NCBI GenBank assembly: GCA_002381045.1
Contig: DFWT01000292.1
Span: 231 to 13,460, forward strand
Length of the DNA: 13,230 bases
Direction of reading: 5' to 3'
DNA from: Rhodoferax sp. UBA4127
Lineage (GTDB): Bacteria > Pseudomonadota > Gammaproteobacteria > Burkholderiales > Burkholderiaceae_C
Positions within the stretch are counted from its first letter, which is position 1. Each line of letters starts with the position of its first letter. The translations under genes and the position numbers were made by a program. This document shows positions 6,971 to 13,230 of the stretch, piece by piece. The notes under the pieces were generated by a model that saw only the letters and a list, made by a program, of their open reading frames with translations, made no database searches and was not told the origin of the DNA.

Positions 6971-7763
6971 ACCCACCATCCGCCCGGTGATTCGTGCCGT
7001 TTTGGCCGACGATGAGCGCTTGTTGCGTGAGCAGTTGCAGGCCCGTCTGAACGAATGTTGGCCCGAACTGGATATTTGCGGGTTTGCGCGCGATGGCCTG
7101 GAAGCTGTACGCATGGTTGAGGAGTTGCAGCCCAATGTGGTGTTTCTGGACATCCGCATGCCAGGGCTTACCGGCATTGAAGCTGCGCGTGAGATTGCTT
7201 GCCAGGACAACTGGCAGGGTGAGATCGTTTTTGTCACAGCCTACGACGAGTACGCGGTAACGGCTTTTGAAGAGGGTGCGGTGGACTACCTGCTCAAACC
7301 TGTGGAGCGCGCACGTTTGGATGTGACGGTAGGGCGTTTGCGTGCTCGGCTGGCCCAGACCAGCCCACCCGATCATCAAGCGGCGCTGATGCAAACATTG
7401 GCGCAGTTGCAAACCCGGCTGACTGGCGAGGTGGCGCCGCGCTTGCGCTGGTTGCAGTGCGGGGTTGGTAACAACACCAAGCTGGTCAATGTGGACGATG
7501 TCCTGTTTTTTCGCTCGGATGAAAAATACACCCGGGTCCAAACGGCGACGCATGAGGCCTTTATCCGCACCCCCATCCGGGAATTGGTGGGTCAACTGGA
7601 CCCGCAGCAGTTTTGGCAAATTCACCGCGCCACCATTGTCAATCTGGCGGCCATTGCCGCAGTCCAGCGCGATGACACTGGCCGACAGCGTGTCAGCCTC
7701 AAACAGCACCCTGAGGTCCTGGAGGTCAGTCGCAGCTTTGGGCATTTGTTCCGTGCCGCGTGA
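6963..7763 (+). CDS. LytTR-type response regulator
   Basis: A 266-residue cytoplasmic regulator. The receiver domain (about 10-125) has the acidic pair D16-D17, phospho-acceptor D63 in FLDIRMPG, T92 and K112, all key residues intact. A linker of about 35 residues leads to a LytTR DNA-binding domain (about 163-265) with recognisable blocks VDDVLFF (177-183), KYTRV (188-192), FIRTPIREL (200-208) and FWQIHRATIVNL (217-228). Proteins of this class (AlgR, LytR) bind pairs of short direct repeats. It overlaps the kinase gene by 8 bases, so the two form one two-component unit. Target genes are not evident; the upstream small protein and the downstream molybdoenzyme are the nearest candidates. Confidence 0.93.
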   Translation: MTEPTIRPVIRAVLADDERLLREQLQARLNECWPELDICGFARDGLEAVRMVEELQPNVVFLDIRMPGLTGIEAAREIACQDNWQGEIVFVTAYDEYAVTAFEEGAVDYLLKPVERARLDVTVGRLRARLAQTSPPDHQAALMQTLAQLQTRLTGEVAPRLRWLQCGVGNNTKLVNVDDVLFFRSDEKYTRVQTATHEAFIRTPIRELVGQLDPQQFWQIHRATIVNLAAIAAVQRDDTGRQRVSLKQHPEVLEVSRSFGHLFRAA

Positions 7764-7804
7764 GCGATAGCGCGGCAGGCCGCATTGACGCCCGCGCTGG
7801 GTGA

Positions 7805-7828
7805 GAATGCGCGATACCTTGCGCATTC
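7805..7828. promoter_or_regulatory. Perfect 8-bp inverted repeat upstream of molybdoenzyme
   Basis: GAATGCGC (7805-7812) and GCGCATTC (7821-7828) are exact reverse complements separated by 8 bases. They lie in the 90-base gap between the response regulator and the oxidoreductase, ending 25 bases before the ATG at 7854. The repeat could be an operator or an mRNA hairpin in the leader. It has no T-tract after it, so it is not a standard intrinsic terminator. Confidence 0.5.
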
Positions 7829-7853
7829 CACGCCCCATCGGAGCATCCCAATC

Positions 7854-9926
7854 ATGAGCCTTTCCCCGCCCCAAAACCACCCGAACACCGTCCAGGTTAC
7901 CGGCGCCTGCCCGCATGACTGCCCGGATACCTGCTCGATGGTGACCACGGTGCAGGACGGCCAAGCGATCAAAGTTCACGGCAACCCGGCGCATCCACAT
8001 ACCGGTGGCAGCCTGTGCACCAAGGTGTCCCGCTACACCGAACGCACCTACCATCCAGAGCGCATCCTGCATCCCCTGAAGCGTGTGGGTGTAAAGGGGG
8101 CTGGCCAGTTTGAGCCGGTGAGCTGGGACTCGGCGCTGACCGATATTGCCAAGCGACTTTCGTCCATTGCCGCGCGCGACCCGCAAGCGGTGTTGCCTTA
8201 CAGCTATGCCGGCACCATGGGCTTGGTGCAGGGCGAAAGCATGGCCGCCCGGTTTTTTAACAAACTAGGCGCGTCCCTTTTGGATCGGACGATCTGCGCC
8301 TCTGCCGGCGGTGAAGGCCTGATCCACACGCTGGGCGCCAAGGTGGGTATGCGGGTCGAGTTTTTTGCTGAATCGAAGCTCATTCTGATCTGGGGTAGCA
8401 ATTCCATCACCAGCAACCTGCATTTTTGGCGCTACGCCAACCTGGCTAAGCGGCAGGGGGCAAAGCTGATTTGTATCGATCCGCGCAAAAGCGAGACGGC
8501 TGAAAAGTGCCATGAACATATTGCCCTTCTGCCCGGAACTGACGGCGCTTTGGCGCTATCAATCATGCAGCAGTTGATTGTTCACAATTGGCTGGACCAC
8601 GACTACCTGGCGCAGCACACTCTGGGTTGGGAATTGTTGCGTGAACGCGCCCTGCAGTGGCCGCCTGAGCGTGCTGCCGCTGTATGTGGCATCAAGGCCG
8701 AGCAGATTCAGTCCCTGGCGCGCGACTACGGTGCCTGCGTGGCAAGCCGTGAGCCAGCGGCGATCCGCATGAACTATGGCTTGCAGCGGGTGCATGGTGG
8801 CGGCAATGCTGTGCGTTTGATTGCCTGTTTGCCTGCCTTGATTGGCGCCTGGCGCCACCGCGCGGGTGGTGTCTTGTTGTCGAGTTCCGGCACGTTCCCG
8901 GTTCAACGCGTTGCGCTGCAGCGCCCCGATTTGCTTGAAGGCCGCACGCCGCGCACCATCAACATGAGCACCATTGGGAATGATTTGCTGCGCCCGGCCA
9001 GCACGGCGTTTGGCCCGGCTATTGAGGCCCTGATTGTTTACAACAGCAACCCGGTGGCTGTGGCACCTGAGTCTGCCAAGGTGGTGCAAGGTTTTGCGCG
9101 AGAGGACCTATTCACCGTGGTACTGGAACATTTTCAGACGGACACCGCAGACTACGCGGATTACGTCTTGCCGGCGACCACGCAGTTGGAACACTGGGAT
9201 GTGCACAGCAGCTATGGCCACACCGACGTGCTGCTGAACCGCCCGGCGATTGCACCGCTGGGCCGGGCCAAGCCCAATACTCAAATCTTTCGTGAATTAG
9301 CTCAGCAGTTGGGTTTTACCGAGGCATGTTTTCAGGACAGTGATGATGTGCTGTGCCGGCAGGCGTTTGGCGACACAGTCGATTTTGATGGGTTGTTGGC
9401 GCAAGGTTTTGCCACGTTGCCCACGCCGGATGCGCCCTTTGCACAGGGCAATTTCCCTACACCTTCGGGCAAGTGTGAGTTTTTCAGTGCACGCCTGGCT
9501 CAACTGGGTATGGGAGGTTTGCCAGATCACGTGCCCAATCACGAGGTGGCGCAGGCTTCGGCTGTCTACCCGCTGGCCATGATCTCGCCTCCTGCTCGCC
9601 ATTTTTTGAACTCAACGTTTGTGAACGTCAGAAGCCTGCAACAAAGCGAGGGTCGCCCGCTGCTTGAAATTCATCCGCACGACGCTGTGCCTCGCGGCAT
9701 TCAAACTGGGGACGTGTTGCGAGTATTCAATGACCGGGGATCGTACCTGTGCCACGCGGATGTGAGTGAGCGTGCGCGACCCGGCGTGGTGAACGGCTTG
9801 GGTGTGTGGTGGCGAAAACTGGGACTGGATGGCACCAATGTCAATCAGCTAACCAGTCAACGCTTGACAGACCTGGGACGAGCGCCAACCTTTTACGACT
9901 GTTTGGTTGAAATTGCAAGGGTGTAA
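7854..9926 (+). CDS. Molybdopterin-dependent oxidoreductase, catalytic subunit (BisC/formate dehydrogenase-like)
   Basis: A 690-residue protein of the MopB superfamily. The N-terminal iron-sulfur motif is CPHDCPDTC (C19, C23, C27) plus C55 in GSLCTK, predicted to bind a 4Fe-4S cluster. RTICASAGGEG (145-155) lies where many relatives carry the molybdenum ligand, making C148 a candidate. Later blocks include IWGSN, IDPRKSETA, YNSNPVAVAP and a C-terminal cofactor-binding domain with IHPHDAVPRGIQTGD. No Tat motif is present, so the enzyme is probably cytoplasmic. Relatives act on formate, polysulfide or similar substrates, but no partner iron-sulfur or membrane subunit is adjacent and the substrate cannot be assigned. 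I chose the ATG at 7854, with GGAG ten bases upstream, over a TTG at 7785 that would include the inverted repeat. Confidence 0.88.
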   Translation: MSLSPPQNHPNTVQVTGACPHDCPDTCSMVTTVQDGQAIKVHGNPAHPHTGGSLCTKVSRYTERTYHPERILHPLKRVGVKGAGQFEPVSWDSALTDIAKRLSSIAARDPQAVLPYSYAGTMGLVQGESMAARFFNKLGASLLDRTICASAGGEGLIHTLGAKVGMRVEFFAESKLILIWGSNSITSNLHFWRYANLAKRQGAKLICIDPRKSETAEKCHEHIALLPGTDGALALSIMQQLIVHNWLDHDYLAQHTLGWELLRERALQWPPERAAAVCGIKAEQIQSLARDYGACVASREPAAIRMNYGLQRVHGGGNAVRLIACLPALIGAWRHRAGGVLLSSSGTFPVQRVALQRPDLLEGRTPRTINMSTIGNDLLRPASTAFGPAIEALIVYNSNPVAVAPESAKVVQGFAREDLFTVVLEHFQTDTADYADYVLPATTQLEHWDVHSSYGHTDVLLNRPAIAPLGRAKPNTQIFRELAQQLGFTEACFQDSDDVLCRQAFGDTVDFDGLLAQGFATLPTPDAPFAQGNFPTPSGKCEFFSARLAQLGMGGLPDHVPNHEVAQASAVYPLAMISPPARHFLNSTFVNVRSLQQSEGRPLLEIHPHDAVPRGIQTGDVLRVFNDRGSYLCHADVSERARPGVVNGLGVWWRKLGLDGTNVNQLTSQRLTDLGRAPTFYDCLVEIARV

Positions 9927-9990
9927 ACCCTCATAAATTTCAAAAAAATAGGCACAAGGCTGATTTGTGTCAATTTTCTGCAAAGCTCAG

Positions 9991-10017
9991 CGGTTAGGAT
10001 ATGCTGCATTGCAACAT
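9991..10017 (+). promoter_or_regulatory. Operator-like palindrome and possible -10 upstream of reductase
   Basis: ATGCTGCATTGCAACAT (10001-10017) is a 17-base near-palindrome: arms ATGCTGCA and TGCAACAT pair with one mismatch around a central T. It sits 17 bases before the reductase start and directly follows TAGGAT (9995-10000), a plausible -10 box; the -35 region is poor. TGC-rich palindromes like this are reported as PhaR sites in polyhydroxybutyrate genes, so PhaR control is possible, from family knowledge rather than a match I could test. Confidence 0.45.
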
Positions 10018-10034
10018 CCAACCAAAGGAAAACC

Positions 10035-10781
10035 ATGACCGCTCGTTTGACCAATAAAGTTTCCATCATCACAGGCGCAGCCCAAGGCATTGGCTTGGCC
10101 ACTGCGATTAAATTCGCTGCTGAAGGTGCCATCGTCATTGTGTGTGACGTCAAGCAAGAAGGTGTCGACCAAGCTGTGGCGCAATGCCGTGCGTTGGGTG
10201 CCACTGTGGAAGGTTTTGTGATGGATGTGACCAAACGTGCCGTCGTGGACGACGTGGTCGCCAAGGTCAAGGCCAAGTTTGGCCGCATTGATGTGTTGGT
10301 GAACAACGCCGGTATTACCCAAGATGCTCGCCTGCAAAAAATGACGGCAGAGCAGTTCGACAAAGTGATCGATGTGAATCTGCGCGGCGTATTCAATTGC
10401 ACCCAGGCTGTGGCTGACGGCATGGTGGCCCAAGGCAGCGGTGCGATTCTGAACGCCAGTTCGGTGGTGGGCCTGTATGGCAATTTTGGTCAGACCAACT
10501 ATGCAGCCACCAAGTTTGGCGTAATCGGCTTTACCAAAACCTGGAGCCGCGAACTTGGCCCCAAGGGTGTACGTACCAATGCAGTTGCTCCTGGTTTCAT
10601 CACCACCCCAATGGTTGCCGCCATGCCGCCCGAAGTGTTGGCCAAGATGGCCGAAAAAGTGGCCTCACGCCGCCTTGGCAAGCCAGAAGAAATTGCTAAT
10701 GTGTATGCATTCTTGGCCAGCGACGAAGCCAGCTACATCAACGGCGAAGTGATTGAAGTGTCAGGCGGCATTTCCCTCTGA
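10035..10781 (+). CDS. Short-chain reductase, FabG/PhaB-like (3-oxoacyl-ACP or acetoacetyl-CoA reductase)
   Basis: A 248-residue classical SDR that should reduce 3-oxoacyl thioesters to 3-hydroxyacyl thioesters in the cytoplasm. Motifs are TGAAQGIG (13-20, nucleotide loop), NNAG (90-93), N115, S143 in NASSVVG, and YAATK (Y156, K160), so the catalytic tetrad is complete. D38 at the end of the second strand (VIVCDVK) is the position where an acidic residue usually favours NAD(H) over NADP(H), unlike typical FabG or PhaB. The start has a good Shine-Dalgarno, AAAGGA, 7 bases upstream. It is apparently a single-gene transcript, with an operator-like palindrome before it and a terminator after it. 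No other fatty acid or polyhydroxybutyrate gene lies in the window. Confidence 0.88.
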   Translation: MTARLTNKVSIITGAAQGIGLATAIKFAAEGAIVIVCDVKQEGVDQAVAQCRALGATVEGFVMDVTKRAVVDDVVAKVKAKFGRIDVLVNNAGITQDARLQKMTAEQFDKVIDVNLRGVFNCTQAVADGMVAQGSGAILNASSVVGLYGNFGQTNYAATKFGVIGFTKTWSRELGPKGVRTNAVAPGFITTPMVAAMPPEVLAKMAEKVASRRLGKPEEIANVYAFLASDEASYINGEVIEVSGGISL

Positions 10782-10801
10782 TTTAACCCGGCGCCCAACG
10801 G

Positions 10802-10840
10802 CCCAGCCAGTAAGCCCGAGGGCCCTGAGCTGGGTTTTTT
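10802..10840 (+). terminator. Rho-independent terminator after the reductase
   Basis: CCCAGC (10802-10807) pairs with GCTGGG (10829-10834), enclosing an inner GCCC-GA-GGGC hairpin, followed by six T residues (10835-10840). It lies 20 bases after the reductase stop. The stop codon of the opposing DUF3717-DUF1289 gene (10839-10841) begins inside the T-tract, so the two convergent genes are packed end to end. Confidence 0.85.
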
Positions 10841-11255
10841 ATTGGGAAACTGCCGAATTGGCGCGTTCGGCGTACCGGTTAAACCGCCATGCCGTACCTT
10901 CCTGAGTGATGCGCCTCCAAGTGGCTCTTTTTTCCACCGGATGCATTTGGGTCCAGCGCTGAACTTCGTCAAAGGTTCGTCCACAGCCCTTGCATAAGTC
11001 ATCTCCCTGGCTGGTGGAGCAAATCGCGATGCAGGGTGTGTCCGGGGTGGATCGAAACCAGGCCAACCAGGCGGCCATAGCAGTCGCAGGCAGGCTCAAC
11101 TCGTCAACTTCAAAGGCGCGCTCGAACGCCATAACGGCGTAGATCTCCGCCAGTGCATCCAGTTCAGCTTGAAGTGGCATGCTGTCACTTGGCAGCGCTT
11201 TTTGCCGCCAGAAATTGATGGCCGCTTCGATGTCGGTGATGTGAATGGCGGTCAT
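10839..11255 (-). CDS. DUF3717-DUF1289 fusion protein
   Basis: A 138-residue protein of unknown function. Residues 1 to about 48 (MTAIHITDIEAAINFWR...LAEIYAVM) match the short DUF3717 helical family of Burkholderiales. Residues about 73-118 match DUF1289, with four cysteines in the pattern C75-x3-C79-x8-C88-x2-C91 followed by GRTFDEVQRW, a likely small metal-binding module. Both families are normally small stand-alone proteins. The frame is open back to 11474, but that region reads as non-protein-like sequence, and MTAIHITDIE is the conserved N-terminus, so I start at 11255. There is no strong Shine-Dalgarno. It converges on the reductase gene and is divergent from the TerC-type remnant. Confidence 0.8.
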   Translation of the reverse strand: MTAIHITDIEAAINFWRQKALPSDSMPLQAELDALAEIYAVMAFERAFEVDELSLPATAMAAWLAWFRSTPDTPCIAICSTSQGDDLCKGCGRTFDEVQRWTQMHPVEKRATWRRITQEGTAWRFNRYAERANSAVSQ

Positions 11256-11377
11256 GGGCTTCGGATGATAGCGGTGCGGTGTGATGGCCTCATGTGGCAC
11301 GGGAGCGCAGTCTGGCACAGATACTCCGCTGTTGTAGCTATGCACCCTTCTGGTAGTTGGTGTGTTTAAGGAGTGGT

Positions 11378-11679
11378 ATGGAGTTTCTTTCAACGGCTTG
11401 GTGGTCTGCCTTGCTTGCGATCGTGGTGTTTGGCAGCACCATGGTGCACAATTTGGTTGAGCGATTCCGATCATTATTCAGGCAGGTGCGGCTGTACTGG
11501 CCTTCACCGCGGCAAAGATGATCTTGGAAGAGCCGTTGTTGAGCGGCGTGTTTGGCGCTGCCAAAGTCATTCATGAACCGAACCAGATGGTTGCACACGG
11601 GGTGGTCTATGCCATGGTCGTGGTTGGCGTGCTGGCGGTGGGTTTATGGCGGAAACGGCGTGATCAGGCGGCGAGTTAG
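11378..11679 (+). pseudogene. Degraded TerC/YjbE-family membrane protein gene (internal deletion plus frameshift)
   Basis: Two frames together read as a shortened TerC-family (YjbE-type, putative metal transport) protein. From the ATG at 11378, behind a good AAGGAG four bases upstream, comes MEFLSTAWWSALLAIVV, the typical family N-terminus. It joins directly to FGSTMVHNLVERF, which in intact members lies near the middle to late part of the protein. At about 11467 the frame shifts: frame one ends at 11521, while the next frame reads PIIIQAGAAVLAFTAAKM and continues to a C-terminal hydrophobic helix, GLWRKRRDQAAS and a stop at 11679. One missing C in the TTCCG run would restore ERFPIII. Intact relatives are about 220-240 residues; here roughly 100 remain, so about 0.4 kb is lost, including the acidic metal-site region. 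I see no Mn riboswitch (yybP-ykoY) in the 122 bases upstream. Confidence 0.8.
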
Positions 11680-11706
11680 TACCACAGAACCTGGACCTGC
11701 AACCTC

Positions 11707-12057
11707 ATGAAATTGATTCTGAAATGGCTGCTTCACGCGGCAGCTCTACTTTGCGTGGCCTACCTGTACCAGGGGGTGGTTGTTAGCAGCTTTACTGCGG
11801 CCTTGGCGGCTGCATTTGTGATTGGCTTGTTCAACATGGTGCTACGTCCGGTTTTGGTGCTTCTGACCTTGCCGGTAACTGTCATTACGCTCGGTCTCTT
11901 CCTGTTTGTGATCAACGCCTTGATGTTTTGGGCCGCTGCCAGGTTGTTGGAAGGTTTTCAGGTGCGCGATTTCCCGGCAGCGCTTGTTGGTTCTTTGATC
12001 TACGCGGTATTTGGTTTGCTGATCGATTCAGTTTTCCAGCGCCTGATCCTTAAGTAG
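11707..12057 (+). CDS. Phage holin 4_2-type (YvlD-like) membrane protein
   Basis: A 116-residue integral membrane protein with about four hydrophobic helices (near 8-25, 29-48, 50-78 and 90-110) and the family-typical segment GLFNMVLRPVLVLLTLPVTV. It matches the PF04020 family, which carries a 'phage holin' label although most members are chromosomal and their function is not established. Nothing phage-like surrounds it, so I would not read it as a holin. It starts 27 bases after the TerC-type remnant, possibly on the same transcript. Its last 30 bases overlap the end of the opposing metalloprotease gene. Confidence 0.88.
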   Translation: MKLILKWLLHAAALLCVAYLYQGVVVSSFTAALAAAFVIGLFNMVLRPVLVLLTLPVTVITLGLFLFVINALMFWAAARLLEGFQVRDFPAALVGSLIYAVFGLLIDSVFQRLILK

Positions 12058-13230
12058 CACTTCAATCTGGCGGCGTCGCGTGTCAATGATCGATGCGTCA
12101 ATATGATCTGCATTGCTGGGTGCGATGTTCGTGTTCGGTTTGGCGCCTTGGGCTGCTTTGAGCCGGTCGAGTGCGCCGGCATAGTCCAGGTGGGCGACAC
12201 GTGATTCTGCCTCTGCCCTGATTGCGCGAAGAGCTTGGTTTTGTGCTGCGTAGATGCTGGCCAATTCCTGCCATGCCAACGCATCCTGCGGATTGACGGC
12301 CACCCAGGTTTGCAAATTTTGTGTTGCGGCGTTGAGGGCCTGGCCTTGGCCGAGTTGCATGGCAACCTGGGCTTGCAATAGCAATTCGGGGCGGCGCAAT
12401 GTGCTGGGGTGGAGGTTGCTCAGGCCGAGACCATCTGCCATTGCGTTCCACTGAGATTTGGGCAAATCAGCTGCTGCCAGCGCGATTTCAACTGCCAGCC
12501 ACTGGGCTTGACGCTTGGCCTCTGGATTGAAATCCACAATGCGCTGCAAACGGCCAAGTTGTTGACGTGCCTGGGCATGGTCACGCAGCCGGCTGGCAGC
12601 CATTGCCGCACCATAGAGCACCCCGGCTTGCACCGGATTGGGATCATTTTCAAGGGCTCTGCCATCGGCTTGGTTTTGCCAACTTCGAAGTGCGTCGACG
12701 CCCGAGTTTGACAACACCCTCGCCCGAGCGGTCAACATGGCGTGGGCTGGCGTCAGCGCCGTCTGTGGGTTGGCGGTCCCGCCAAGTGGCAGACGGGACC
12801 GCATGTCCGCAATACGTTCGGTCGTCAATGGGTGACTGCGCAGGTAAGGGTAGGCGCCACTGTCGTTGAGCCTGGATGCCTGCTGCAGTTTGTCAAACAT
12901 GGACACAAAGCCTTGCGCCTCAAAACCAGCTTGGGTCATGACTCCGAAGCCGATACGATCTGCTTCCCGCTCCATGTCGCGCGAAAAATTGAGCTGACTT
13001 TGCGCCGACAAGGCCTGCCCGCCGACGATCAAGGCGTTGCCCGCATCGGCATTCTTGCTGGCTGCCAGCGCTCCCAAAATCATGGCACCAATGACCCAGG
13101 GTGCTTGCTGGCTGTTTTTTGTCATCAGTCGTGCGATGTGGCGCTGGGTCACGTGACTCAGTTCATGGCCGAGCACCGAGGCGAGTTCAGATTTGCTGCT
13201 TACCACCGCCATCAATCCCAGATGAACACC
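12028..13230 (-). CDS. M48 family metalloprotease, BepA/YfgC-like, with TPR-like C-terminus; 5' end beyond window
   Basis: The frame is open to the right edge; the visible 400 residues begin GVHLGLMAVVSSKSELASVL, internal to the family, so the true start is outside the window. HELSH (visible residues 22-26) is the zinc HExxH motif, followed by TQRH, and DMEREAD (85-91) supplies the third, glutamate ligand. A short hydrophobic stretch (about 44-57, WVIGAMILGALAAS) follows the active site, as in BepA. The C-terminal half is alanine- and leucine-rich, helical and repeat-like, matching the TPR domain of BepA, a periplasmic protease-chaperone for outer-membrane beta-barrel assembly. The signal peptide would be in the missing part. 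It converges with the holin-like gene with a 30-base overlap. Confidence 0.9.
   Translation of the reverse strand, partial: GVHLGLMAVVSSKSELASVLGHELSHVTQRHIARLMTKNSQQAPWVIGAMILGALAASKNADAGNALIVGGQALSAQSQLNFSRDMEREADRIGFGVMTQAGFEAQGFVSMFDKLQQASRLNDSGAYPYLRSHPLTTERIADMRSRLPLGGTANPQTALTPAHAMLTARARVLSNSGVDALRSWQNQADGRALENDPNPVQAGVLYGAAMAASRLRDHAQARQQLGRLQRIVDFNPEAKRQAQWLAVEIALAAADLPKSQWNAMADGLGLSNLHPSTLRRPELLLQAQVAMQLGQGQALNAATQNLQTWVAVNPQDALAWQELASIYAAQNQALRAIRAEAESRVAHLDYAGALDRLKAAQGAKPNTNIAPSNADHIDASIIDTRRRQIEVLLKDQALEN

Noticed and set aside
6954..8186. 410-residue open frame on the minus strand.
   Set aside because: It is antisense to the LytTR regulator and molybdoenzyme genes and reads as low-quality, arginine- and histidine-rich sequence.
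9953..9969. CACAA/TTGTG hairpin after the molybdoenzyme as its terminator.
   Set aside because: Only five AT-rich pairs and no proper T-tract on the plus strand.
11302..11327. GGAG...TCTG-GCA-CAGA...CTCC structure upstream of the TerC-type remnant as a riboswitch.
   Set aside because: Stems are short and broken, and I could not match the yybP-ykoY conserved core often found before such genes.
11707..12057. Holin-like gene as evidence of a prophage.
   Set aside because: The family is widespread on chromosomes and no other phage gene is present.

Overview
The window looks like chromosome of a betaproteobacterium in the Burkholderiales, most likely Comamonadaceae near Rhodoferax or Polaromonas. 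This is inferred from moderately high GC, the gene families present (TRAP importers, an ETHE1-rhodanese fusion, CoaX, DUF3717/DUF1289) and a short hairpin repeat at 4137-4178 of a type I recall from that family. No database search was possible. I see no phage, insertion sequence, CRISPR array, tRNA or rRNA.

Layout. 1-1989 (minus): a TRAP transporter operon in the order dctP (Tat-exported binding protein), dctQ, dctM (cut by the window edge), with a terminator-like hairpin between dctP and dctQ. 1990-2198: divergent control region with a cluster of TGTCG/CGACA half-sites. 2199-4138 (plus): an ETHE1-type persulfide dioxygenase-rhodanese fusion, then type III pantothenate kinase (coaX). 4184-5377 (minus): an M20 amidohydrolase of the hippurate hydrolase type. 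5506-7763 (plus): a compact cluster of a 79-residue exported or membrane-anchored protein, a LytS-like histidine kinase and a LytTR response regulator. 7854-9926 (plus): a large cytoplasmic molybdopterin oxidoreductase without visible partner subunits. 10035-10781 (plus): a FabG/PhaB-like short-chain reductase with its own operator-like palindrome and a strong terminator. 10839-11255 (minus): a small DUF3717-DUF1289 protein. 11378-11679 (plus): a degraded TerC/YjbE-type membrane protein gene with an internal deletion and a frameshift. 11707-12057 (plus): a four-helix 'phage holin 4_2' membrane protein. 12028-13230 (minus): a BepA-like M48 metalloprotease with a repeat-rich C-terminus, cut by the window edge.

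How they work together. The TRAP genes form one importer. The kinase and regulator overlap by 8 bases and form one two-component system, and the small protein just upstream is the best candidate for a partner or signal carrier. The other genes look like independent housekeeping or metabolic units. The items most worth following up are the TerC-family pseudogene, the small-protein/LytS/LytTR trio with its extracytoplasmic cysteines, the attenuator inside the TRAP operon, and the operator-like palindromes upstream of the reductase and the molybdoenzyme.
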